A stretch of 8,700 nucleotides of DNA, from contig CBFHXF010000070.1 in NCBI GenBank assembly GCA_965659745.1, positions 1-8,700 on the forward strand, given 5' to 3'. Shown here piece by piece: positions 1 through 5,808 of the stretch. Position 1 is the stretch's first letter. Every line of letters starts with the position of its first letter. This DNA comes from VMCP01 sp965659745. GTDB taxonomy: Bacteria > Bacteroidota > Bacteroidia > NS11-12g > UBA955. The notes beneath the pieces were generated by a model. It worked only from the letters and a program-made list of their open reading frames with translations, had not been told where the DNA came from and did no database searches. The position numbers were made by a program, and so were the translations under genes.

Positions 1-342
1 ATATCCCTGTTCTAATTGATCTGCATTTAAAAAAGAATCCTTTGCCACTAAATAATAAAATGGTTCACTTAGCCCTAAATCAAATGAACGTCCACCAATC
101 CATCTTTCTAAATGTTTCCTAAAGGTAAGTGCACCTTCTAGCATTAATAATGGGGTTCGAAATGTTGGATCATTCATATAAACCAGACCAAGATGCACCT
201 TCCCCTCATTTCTTAAACTTGCCCTATTAAAAAGAATTGAATCTCGTTCCAATAAAACGACGTTTTGCTTTCTATTTGCGAGTTCAAGGGCTATTGTGCA
301 ACCTTGAATTCCCGAACCTATAATATAAATCTTATCTGACAT
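1..342 (-). CDS. FAD-dependent oxidoreductase, DAO-like family (3' part outside the window)
   Basis: The first 114 codons are visible, starting at ATG (342); the frame is open to the window edge, so the C-terminus is missing. Residues 5-14 (IYIIGSGIQG) form the beta strand and GxGxxG loop of a Rossmann FAD-binding fold (G9, G11, G14). An acidic residue, E32 in VVLLERD, stands at the end of the second strand where it would bind the FAD ribose. Residues 42-55 (SLRNEGKVHLGLVY) resemble the S-x-x-N-x-G-x-x-H-x-G-x-x-Y signature of the DAO / L-2-hydroxyglutarate oxidase type flavoproteins. The substrate cannot be told from this part. GC is about one third by hand count, against about half in the GH16 gene across the tRNA, and codon use is correspondingly AT-rich. 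That fits an accessory (for example surface-polysaccharide) region, but this is inference. Confidence 0.8.
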   Translation of the reverse strand, partial: MSDKIYIIGSGIQGCTIALELANRKQNVVLLERDSILFNRASLRNEGKVHLGLVYMNDPTFRTPLLMLEGALTFRKHLERWIGGRSFDLGLSEPFYYLVAKDSFLNADQLEQGY

Positions 343-367
343 AATAATTAACAAGCGGAAAAATGGA

Positions 368-398
368 TTATCAATAATGTTTAAATCAATAGTGATAA
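368..398. repeat. 31-nt imperfect inverted repeat upstream of the oxidoreductase gene
   Basis: The sequence from TTATCA to TGATAA is a palindrome with 12 of 15 pairs matching around a central base. Its inner edge is 25 bp upstream of the oxidoreductase ATG, where an operator could sit. The 343-447 intergenic stretch is very AT-rich and also holds repeated ATTGAT words on the minus strand, so a chance palindrome is possible. I found no convincing TAnnTTTG box for the gene here. Confidence 0.3.
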
Positions 399-447
399 TA
401 TTGGTCGTGTAAAATCAATTATTTTATGTGAATAACTATAGTAAAAG

Positions 448-519
448 TGGTCCCGCCGCGAATCGAACGCGGATCTTGAGTTCCGGAGACTCACGTAGTA
501 TCCATTCTACTACGGGACC
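448..519 (-). tRNA. tRNA-Arg (anticodon CCG)
   Basis: The minus strand folds into a full cloverleaf. The acceptor stem is GGTCCCG/CGGGACC (7 perfect pairs) and the D stem is GTAG/CTAC. The anticodon stem is TGAGT/ACTCA around loop CTCCGGA, giving anticodon CCG, which reads the arginine codon CGG. The variable loop has 4 nt, and the T stem CCGCG/CGCGG encloses TTCGATT. The discriminator base is A (448) and the CCA tail is not encoded. It lies 26 bp downstream of the GH16 stop on the same strand. Its 3' end faces the AT-rich oxidoreductase region; tRNA 3' ends are common integration sites, but no integrase or duplicated tRNA end is visible. Confidence 0.97.
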
Positions 520-535
520 TTGCCCTTAGGCCGCG

Positions 536-543
536 CAAAGATA
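536..543 (-). promoter_or_regulatory. -7 promoter box of the tRNA-Arg gene
   Basis: The minus strand reads TATCTTTG, a perfect match to the Bacteroidota -7 consensus TAnnTTTG. It ends 16 nt before the mature tRNA 5' end, so transcription would start about 8-12 nt before it. The only -33 candidate is a weak TTTC 20 nt upstream, inside the end of the GH16 gene. The box sits just after the GH16 stop codon (546-548), so the tRNA probably has its own promoter. Confidence 0.55.
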
Positions 544-545
544 CG

Positions 546-2129
546 TCATTCTTTGATCACACGGAAATATACCTCCCCGGTGCTTCCTGCCGCTTCACCC
601 GCATCCGAAAGACGCAAATGATACATGCCACTGCCCAATTCGCTAACTTCTATGCCGTCTAATCCTTCTAAACTTCCACTCTGGATTTCGCGACCGCCCA
701 TGTCTATAAGCGCATAAGCTCCGTAATTATTAATGTCTTCAATAAAAATTTTATCCTGTACCGGATTCGGATAAATAAAGCCCGTTTTTTCTGTTTTGAT
801 CGACTCCGCGTTTAACGTGCCGCTGTCTTCGCCCTGCTGGTATACCCGCACATAATCGATTTCCATGCGCGAACTATCAAAATTCGACGCCACCTGCGGC
901 AATACCGCAATGTTCAATAATATGTATTGATCCTTCGTGAAAGGCCAGTTGTCTGCCGTTAATACGTCGGGTTGGTAGGTGTAAATTTCAGCACTGTCTA
1001 CGAAAAACATCAGCTTCTCGGGCGACCATACCAACGAATACACGTGATAATCGTTGTACGGATCGGGCAAAAAGGTGCCGCCGGTTTCTACCCCGCCGAA
1101 ACGCGCTTGGGTATGCACCGCCGAAGAAACATAACGCGGATTATGTCCCCAGCTTTCCATAATATCCATCTCGCCACACTTGGGCCAACCCACCGTTTGG
1201 GCATTGCGACCCCAGTAGTTTCCGGTTTCGCCCACATTGGTGCCAAGGGTCCAAATAGCCGGCCAAACGCCACTGCCTGCGGGTAATTTAGCCCTAACAT
1301 CCACACGGCCATAGGTGAAGGCAAATTTGGAATTCAAACGGGCAGAGGTATAGTCTTTCGTGCTGTTGTCATAAGTGTAACGCTCTTTCTTCAATACGAT
1401 TTTCATGCTTCCGTCGCTCACATATGCGTTGTCGAGCTTATCGGTATAATGTTGTATTTCGCCATTGAACCAGCCGCCGTTATTGGGGGGAATGACTTGT
1501 GGATGCCAGTTTTCGGCTTTGGGTTTTCCCGAATAATCAAACTCATCGGCCCAAACCAATTTGCCGTAATGGGTAACGCCGGCGTTCTGTTGGCTTCCCC
1601 CGGAACGAACAAAACCTTTAATATCGTCGAGGTGGTAGGTGCCCGATTTGAGTTCGTTGGCTTCGAAGAAAATAGTGATTCTTTTATACGTGCCTTTGGC
1701 ATTTATGGGGGCATCGCTGCCTACTACTTTGGCTTTAGAAAAGTCGAACGAATCGGTATGCCACGTGCTTGTTTTGAAGGTCTTTTGAATATACACTTCG
1801 GGTTCGCTAACCGTGCTTTGTTCCAATTTAATGTGGAAGGTGAACGAATCGCCTTGCGCATGATACAAGCTGAAATACAATTTCTTAGAAGAGTCTAAAA
1901 CAACACCATTTTGAAGGTCGATGAAGGCGCCTTCAAAGGCACTTCCTGCGGTATTGGTGAACAGGGCTACGTTATTATTAGGACGCAATGGATCTTTCAC
2001 GCGATTGAATTCGGTACCACCAAAAACAGAAAAAGTATGTTGGTTGCTTTCAAAGTCGATGGGTAAATTTTGGGCCTCAGCCGTTCTTAGGATTCCCCCG
2101 AGGAGAAAAAGAAAGAATATTTTTTGCAT
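546..2129 (-). CDS. Secreted GH16 endo-beta-1,3-glucanase (laminarinase type) with T9SS sorting domain
   Basis: This 527-residue enzyme likely cleaves beta-1,3-glucans such as laminarin outside the cell. A signal peptide covers residues 1-19 (cleavage after AEA). A beta-sandwich, carbohydrate-binding-like domain spans about 22-175, ending in a TYHLDDI motif. The GH16 domain spans about 187-434. Its catalytic motif is GEMDIME, the beta-bulge ExDxxE form typical of laminarinases, with E320 the expected nucleophile, D322, and E325 the acid/base. Other GH16 blocks present are WADEFDY, NGEIQHYT, GRVDVRAKLPAGSGVWPAIW and NIAVLPQ. Residues from 450 on (IYPNPVQDKIFI) form a type A sorting domain, so export is via the type IX system to the cell surface or medium. 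I chose ATG 2129: the in-frame TTG at 2138 overlaps the -7 box and adds only three residues to a good signal peptide. No SusC/SusD genes are adjacent, so this is not a typical utilisation locus. Exact glucan specificity is inferred. Confidence 0.93.
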   Translation of the reverse strand: MQKIFFLFLLGGILRTAEAQNLPIDFESNQHTFSVFGGTEFNRVKDPLRPNNNVALFTNTAGSAFEGAFIDLQNGVVLDSSKKLYFSLYHAQGDSFTFHIKLEQSTVSEPEVYIQKTFKTSTWHTDSFDFSKAKVVGSDAPINAKGTYKRITIFFEANELKSGTYHLDDIKGFVRSGGSQQNAGVTHYGKLVWADEFDYSGKPKAENWHPQVIPPNNGGWFNGEIQHYTDKLDNAYVSDGSMKIVLKKERYTYDNSTKDYTSARLNSKFAFTYGRVDVRAKLPAGSGVWPAIWTLGTNVGETGNYWGRNAQTVGWPKCGEMDIMESWGHNPRYVSSAVHTQARFGGVETGGTFLPDPYNDYHVYSLVWSPEKLMFFVDSAEIYTYQPDVLTADNWPFTKDQYILLNIAVLPQVASNFDSSRMEIDYVRVYQQGEDSGTLNAESIKTEKTGFIYPNPVQDKIFIEDINNYGAYALIDMGGREIQSGSLEGLDGIEVSELGSGMYHLRLSDAGEAAGSTGEVYFRVIKE

Positions 2130-2135
2130 ATTTTC

Positions 2136-2168
2136 CAAAAATAGGCCCTTTTTAGGCCTAAAACCAAA
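2136..2168 (-). promoter_or_regulatory. Promoter of the GH16 gene, probably giving a leaderless mRNA
   Basis: The minus strand has TTTG (2165-2168), a 21-nt spacer, then TATTTTTG (2136-2143). Both match the Bacteroidota -33 / -7 consensus (TTTG and TAnnTTTG) with accepted spacing. Only 6 nt separate the -7 box from the ATG at 2129, so transcription should start at or within a few bases of the start codon. That predicts a leaderless or nearly leaderless transcript. This is a consensus match only, not measured. Confidence 0.55.
2150..2163. repeat. 14-bp perfect palindrome in the GH16 promoter spacer (operator candidate)
   Basis: TTTTAGGCCTAAAA is a perfect palindrome lying wholly between the -33 and -7 boxes of the GH16 promoter. 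A second TAGGCC half (2142-2147) follows in direct orientation and overlaps the -7 box. A repressor bound here would block polymerase. No regulator gene for it is visible in the window. Confidence 0.35.
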
Positions 2169-2302
2169 CTTTGCGTATTTATGACAATAAGGGGAATCGG
2201 ATTGAGACGTCTGAGTTCGTTTTTTTGGTGGAATTGCTTGAGAAATGTCAGATTTGTCGGATTGCGATTTTAAATCAGAATTATTAGTAGTTATTTTCCC
2301 TC

Positions 2303-2848
2303 ATGAAAAAATATATCTTACCCTCTTTAGTTATTGGAATTGTTTTGTTTATGTATCAGTTTGTTTCTTGGGCAGCGGGCAATTTTCACGGTTCAGCCCA
2401 GAAATACACCCCTCAGCAAGATACGATTCAGGCGCTGTTAACGGGCTTGAACTTGGAAGACGGCCGCTACATGATTCCATCGGTATCGCCTGATGTGCCG
2501 GCGGAAGAAGCACAGAAGCAATGGGAATCGTTTATGGGGAAGCCGTGGATGTTTGTGACCTACCATGGGGCGCATGAAATGAGTATGGGAATGAACATGT
2601 TACGCGGATTTTTAGTGGATTGGGTAAGCGGATTTTTCTTGATATTTTGGTTCGGTGCCATGGGTCCGCAGTCGCTCGGCCGCTCGGTATTATGGTCGCT
2701 CGGACTTGGAATGCTTGGATTTTTCTACTTCACGTATACCAACCATATTTGGTATCCCACCTTTGATTTGATGGCCAGTTTTGTCGATGCCATTGTACCA
2801 TTTGGTATCATTGGGGCTTTAAATGCGTGGTTTTGGAATAAAAAATAG
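2303..2848 (+). CDS. Integral membrane protein of unknown function, about four TM helices
   Basis: I do not recognise this 181-residue protein. Residues 5-25 form a first hydrophobic helix after a short basic start (MKK). Residues 26-103 are mostly polar and probably on the periplasmic side; they include PAEEAQKQWESFMGKPWM and a HGAHEMSMGMNMLRG stretch rich in Met and His. Three further hydrophobic segments lie at about 104-120, 127-146 and 160-177. The chain ends with the positively charged WNKK. ATG 2303 is the natural start because the first helix follows at once; there is no clear Shine-Dalgarno sequence, as is usual in Bacteroidota. It is divergent from the GH16 gene across a 173-bp gap in which I see no convincing promoter for it. 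The Met/His-rich segment could bind metal, but that is speculation. Confidence 0.75.
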   Translation: MKKYILPSLVIGIVLFMYQFVSWAAGNFHGSAQKYTPQQDTIQALLTGLNLEDGRYMIPSVSPDVPAEEAQKQWESFMGKPWMFVTYHGAHEMSMGMNMLRGFLVDWVSGFFLIFWFGAMGPQSLGRSVLWSLGLGMLGFFYFTYTNHIWYPTFDLMASFVDAIVPFGIIGALNAWFWNKK

Positions 2849-2866
2849 CAGGATGTATTACTTTTG
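2832..2866 (+). promoter_or_regulatory. Promoter of the lipoprotein gene at 2884
   Basis: TTTG (2832-2835) is followed, after 23 nt, by TACTTTTG (2859-2866), a perfect TAnnTTTG box. The pair overlaps the end of the upstream membrane-protein gene. The expected start of transcription, near 2872, leaves a leader of roughly 12 nt before ATG 2884. It also argues against the in-frame GTG at 2866, which forms the last base of the box. Confidence 0.55.
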
Positions 2867-2883
2867 TGGGGAAGACTTTCTTA

Positions 2884-3756
2884 ATGGCTTTTACCCTACG
2901 AACATATAATTTCAAGCGAAAAAGCGGGTCGCGTTTGGTCGCGGCGCTGGCGCTGAGCATGGGCCTTTCCTGGATTTCAAGCTGTCATATGTATCCGCAA
3001 ACCTTAGAGAACTCGGTGGGCGATAATTATTTTCCGGATGTTCAAGTGGGTAAAATTCTTCGTTTGGTGGAAGATGCCCAGCTGGCTTGGGGCGATTCGA
3101 GCTATAACCTGTCTAACGCCGGTGCCATTTCATATAAATTCGACAATTTGGAAATGAAACACCAATTGTGGTTCGATTACGGTCCCGATTACGTCGAAAT
3201 TTACGATGGCGTGCGTCGCAAAGGTACCATGTCGGTAGTGTGGGCGGGTAAGATGGAAACCCCAGGCAGCGAGTTATTAATTACCATGAACCCGGGTTTT
3301 GGAATGAACGATTGGAATTTTGGTGGAACTATAAAACTACAAAATTGGGGTAAAGATGAGTTTGAGCATACGTTATGGGGAGTGGAGAGTGATGTGAGTA
3401 TGTTGGAACCGGCGTATAATTTTGAGTGGACGAATGAATATGTGCGGGTAAAGATCAAAGGCGAGAATACTAAAACCACGGAAGACGATTGGTGGGCTGT
3501 TGGCGGCAGGTCGTATGCGAGGAATCGCCAAGGTCGATTCTACAATGCCACCATTAAAGATTCCCTTTATTTTGCCAATGCCTGCAAGTGGGGCATTATA
3601 AAGGGAAGGGTAGACATTCAGCATGTCGATGCCACGCAGCGCATATTTGTAGATTACGGATCGGCTACCGATACGGTTTGTCACGAATTTATTACGTTCA
3701 ACCGCGGCGGAAAGTCCCAAACGGTTTCCAAGCATTTAGATGGCTTGGCTAAGTAA
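2884..3756 (+). CDS. Uncharacterised Bacteroidota lipoprotein
   Basis: The 290-residue product starts with a basic n-region and hydrophobic stretch (18-30) ending in the lipobox ISSC, so C34 would be acylated. It is exported and anchored, probably in the outer membrane. The mature part looks all-beta. It carries motifs I associate, from memory, with a recurrent unnamed Bacteroidota lipoprotein family: DYG...YDGVRRKGTMSVVWAGK (98-123), GGTIKLQN (147-154), a TYNFEW-like strand, WWAVGGRSYARNRQGRFY (203-220), CKWGIIKGRVDI (234-245) and a second DYG...VC (257-266). The two DYG-x-C-like blocks suggest a related pair of beta modules. C234 and C266 could form a disulfide. I chose ATG 2884 over an upstream GTG because a -7 box overlaps the GTG. 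It converges on the barrel gene with only 8 bp between stops and no terminator hairpin. Function unknown. Confidence 0.8.
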   Translation: MAFTLRTYNFKRKSGSRLVAALALSMGLSWISSCHMYPQTLENSVGDNYFPDVQVGKILRLVEDAQLAWGDSSYNLSNAGAISYKFDNLEMKHQLWFDYGPDYVEIYDGVRRKGTMSVVWAGKMETPGSELLITMNPGFGMNDWNFGGTIKLQNWGKDEFEHTLWGVESDVSMLEPAYNFEWTNEYVRVKIKGENTKTTEDDWWAVGGRSYARNRQGRFYNATIKDSLYFANACKWGIIKGRVDIQHVDATQRIFVDYGSATDTVCHEFITFNRGGKSQTVSKHLDGLAK

Positions 3757-3764
3757 AAATCCTA

Positions 3765-5104
3765 TTAAAATTGGTAATTGAGTCCTAGTTGAACCCGGAG
3801 ATTTTGGGTTGATAGGACTTTGTTGGGGTTGTTTTCATGCAATCCGGGCAATAATACATTTATATAGGTATTGAGTTGGGGAATGAGGTAGTATCCGAAT
3901 TGCATTTGGGCGAATCCTTCATAAAGGGCCTTGTTTTTAAGAGGTCGTTTCTCTTGATTGAATTCGAAGGAGGAGTTTTCTTTATTATTGATGGTGAGTT
4001 TAAAATCGCTTTGCACTTTTTGAGGAAGCAGTATGAGTCCACCCACTTGGGCGCTGAATAGGAAGCGGTGCCAGGTATGTTTATAACCAAAAGAAAGGGG
4101 TATTTCAAGGAATTCGGCCTGTTGATTTTCTTCGAAGGAAACGGTGTAATACTTGCTGGTATCGCGCCAGTTGGCCCCGTTGGGAAGCAATGCCACGTCG
4201 TTGGCGTCGATGATTCTCTCGTGGTATGGCGTATGCACTTCTATGACTTTACGTTGCGGATTTACTTTGATGGGCGTTTTGTAGTAAGGCAATTTATCGA
4301 TGCGCAAATACGACGATGCAGACGCCTTAAAAATGCCCGACTCTAGCAGCCATTTATCGTTTAAGGTGAGTCCTAATATTACCCCTTGATTTCGCTGCAG
4401 GGGCCAATGTTGGTAAGTTCCACGTTCTTTGGAATGGGTGTAAACAAGGCGATTTAGGCGTTGTTGTACNNNNNNNNNNGGCTGGGTTTCGATTTCTTTT
4501 TTTGGGGGAAATCGGGGAACAGCGCCAATGGATTTAAGGGGTCGAGGGGGGAGTAGGTGAGGGATTTGGAGTAGAGGGCTTCTTCGGTTTGAAGTGGGAA
4601 GTTGGGGGCTTGGGTTATAAGGGTTCGAGGGGTTACAGGGTTTGAGGTTGTGGGAGTTTGAAGTGGGGAGTTGGGGGCTTGGGTTATAAAGGTTTGAGGG
4701 GTTACGGGGTTTGAGGTTGTGGGAGTTTGAAGTTGGGACTTAGGGGTTTGGGTTATCTCGGTTTGAGGGTTGCTGGCATTGGTGGTTACTTCCGTTTGGG
4801 GTTGGGAGTTGGGAGCTTGGGAGTTTTTGGTTTGGGTGTAGATTGCCAGCGCGCTGGCGGTTACACCGATAACAATGGCCGCCGCCTTGAGGCTGATTCC
4901 CCCGAGAAAAGTATGAATTTGGTTTTGTTGGAAAATACTCTGAGTGAGTTTTTTAGGAACGGGTGGGTGGGATGCCTCTTGGGTTTTGCCTTTGATTTTG
5001 TCTGTCCACACGCTATCATTAATCGCCTCCCACGCAGAAGGAGGTGGCGTTACTGCATCATTTTGAAGCTTGTTTTTAATGATATGTTCCCAATTATCGC
5101 TCAT
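3765..5104 (-). CDS. Putative dual-membrane-spanning anti-sigma factor: cytoplasmic domain, TM helix, linker, OM beta-barrel (contains assembly gap)
   Basis: I join two reading frames on either side of the N-run at 4470-4479. The first has no stop before the gap and the second has no start after it. Residues 1-65 are cytoplasmic, beginning SDNWEHIIKNKLQ with a PPPSAWEAI motif common in proteins encoded after Bacteroidota ECF sigma genes. Residues 72-89 (LKAAAIVIGVTASALAIY) form one TM helix. Residues 90-207 are a Pro/Thr/Gln/Ser-rich linker with three 23-residue repeats, ending KKKSKP. After the gap, 234 residues alternate like membrane beta-strands (GVILGLTLNDKWLLESGIF, EIPLSFGYKH, RFLFSAQVGGLILL, LYEGFAQMQFGYYL) and end with the typical barrel terminus NLRVQLGLNYQF. 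I infer that the N-terminus binds the sigma factor from the adjacent overlapping gene while the barrel sits in the outer membrane. The gap must hide part of the first strands. An alternative is a PorT-type barrel with no anti-sigma role. Confidence 0.75.
4470..4479. other. Assembly gap (10 N) inside the anti-sigma/barrel gene
   Basis: The ten Ns are probably a fixed placeholder rather than a measured length. Joining the two flanking frames needs a gap of 2 modulo 3, whereas 10 is 1 modulo 3, so reading through the Ns gives a false stop at 4454. The gap lies close to the tandem repeats, which may have broken the assembly. Confidence 0.9.
4590..4796 (-). repeat. Three 69-bp tandem repeats encoding the periplasmic linker
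   Basis: Units lie at 4590-4658, 4659-4727 and 4728-4796. The first two differ at about 4 of 69 bases; the third is degenerate. Each encodes 23 residues, e.g. QTPTTSNPVTP then Q/R-T-x-ITQAPNxPL. The period is a whole number of codons, so copy-number change would lengthen or shorten the linker in frame. The coding strand is almost free of G, a strong local skew. This is not a CRISPR array: units abut without spacers. Confidence 0.9.
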
Positions 5105-5648
5105 TCTGTGTGGCTATATAGTCGTATTTTTTACTGATTTGAACTTTAAGACGCTTTTTGGCTTCAAAAAGTTGGGATTTGGAAGTGCCAATGCTTATTT
5201 GAGTCAATTCACTTATTTCTTGGTGACTGAATCCGTCGATCACAAATAAGTTGAAGACCATGCGGCATTTATCGGGGAGTTTGTTGATTTCGGCACGGAT
5301 TTCTGTCATATTGAGGTGTTCCACGGCTTCGTTCATGTCGAACTGGCGCAGGTCGTAGTCGTTGAGTTCCGTGAAACTTTGTTTTTGGTATTGCGATTTG
5401 TAGAAGTCGAGGGCTTCCCGAATGAAAATAGATTTGAGCCAACCCGGTAGGGTTTTTGGGTCGCGGATTTGGTGGAGTTTTTCGTAGACTTTGATAAAGG
5501 ATTGTTGGAAGATGTCTTCGGCGTCTTCTTGGTTTTTGGCATAGCGGCAACAGATGGCAAACATGGCAGGGGCGAAACATTCGTAAAGCTCTTTTTTGGC
5601 TTTAGAATGGTCGTCGATGCAGCGTTGTATCAGTTGCGAATAGTCCAA
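5094..5648 (-). CDS. RNA polymerase sigma factor, ECF subfamily
   Basis: This 184-residue protein has the two-domain build of ECF sigma factors and directs RNA polymerase to a small regulon. The sigma-2 domain spans about 17-85 and includes LYECFAPAMFAICCRYAKNQEDAEDIFQQ, the core-binding and -10 region helices, then LPGWLKSIFIREALDF. The sigma-4 domain spans about 113-168, with INKLPDKCRMVFNLFVIDGFS and the -35 binding helix-turn-helix HQEISELTQISIGTSKSQLFEAKKRL. The frame has no ATG at the N-terminus: codons run TAA-CCC-ATT-TTG, so TTG 5648 (or ATT 5651) is the likely start, a weak start that would keep levels low. The first internal ATG (M29) would remove part of sigma-2. The gene overlaps the downstream anti-sigma/barrel gene by 11 bp, which implies translational coupling and matched amounts. 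An ECF-like promoter lies just upstream. Confidence 0.95.
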   Translation of the reverse strand: MDYSQLIQRCIDDHSKAKKELYECFAPAMFAICCRYAKNQEDAEDIFQQSFIKVYEKLHQIRDPKTLPGWLKSIFIREALDFYKSQYQKQSFTELNDYDLRQFDMNEAVEHLNMTEIRAEINKLPDKCRMVFNLFVIDGFSHQEISELTQISIGTSKSQLFEAKKRLKVQISKKYDYIATQNER

Positions 5649-5671
5649 AATGGGTTACGTATATTAGTCAG

Positions 5672-5698
5672 AGACGAAAATTAGGCAAAAAGGTTGGG
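5672..5698 (-). promoter_or_regulatory. Candidate ECF-sigma promoter of the sigma / anti-sigma operon
   Basis: The minus strand reads CCCAACC, 15 nt, CGTCT. Measured between AAC and CGTC the spacer is 16 nt, the form of -35 AAC / -10 CGTC promoters of ECF sigma factors in other phyla. The -10 element is about 24 nt before the TTG start. The same words occur on the other strand before the divergent lipoprotein gene. Autoregulation is inferred. A competing housekeeping-type box, TAATTTTC (5676-5683), has one mismatch to TAnnTTTG and no proper -33 partner. Confidence 0.5.
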
Positions 5699-5753
5699 GT
5701 GTTGCATAAATATATGGTTTCTGGGTTAGGGTTGTTTTTTTTTAATTTGCGTT

Positions 5754-5781
5754 CCCAACCATTTATTGGAGCGTATCGTCT
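5754..5781 (+). promoter_or_regulatory. Candidate ECF-sigma promoter of the Spy-like lipoprotein gene
   Basis: CCCAACC, 16 nt, CGTCT; AAC to CGTC spacing is 17 nt. The -10 element ends 27 nt before ATG 5809, leaving a leader of about 20 nt. It shares 12 fixed bases with the promoter of the divergent sigma operon, and there is no good TAnnTTTG box between it and the gene. A run of nine T (5735-5743) just upstream could act as an UP element. Confidence 0.5.
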
Positions 5782-5808
5782 TAGTTTCAAAATCAGTAAT
5801 ATAAAAAC

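Noticed and set aside
1449..1898. Open frame of 149 codons on the + strand
   Set aside because: Shadow of the GH16 gene, whose domains cover this region without a break.
2130..2138. TTG 2138 as the start of the GH16 gene
   Set aside because: It overlaps the -7 box, and the ATG nine bases later gives a complete signal peptide.
2206..2211. CGTC near GACGTC as a third ECF-type promoter
   Set aside because: No AAC element 16-17 nt upstream on either strand.
3373..3735. Open frame of 120 codons on the - strand
   Set aside because: Opposite the lipoprotein gene, whose conserved motifs and lipobox make the + frame the real one.
3728..3748. CCAAGC/GCTTGG inverted repeat as a terminator between the convergent genes
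   Set aside because: Six-pair stem inside the coding end with no following T-run on either strand.
4590..4796. Possible CRISPR array
   Set aside because: Repeats are 69 bp, directly adjacent, in frame and coding; there are no spacers.
4727..5137. Open frame of 136 codons on the + strand
   Set aside because: It lies opposite the anti-sigma gene, is Gly/Leu-rich as the mirror of the Pro/Gln repeats, and has no family features.
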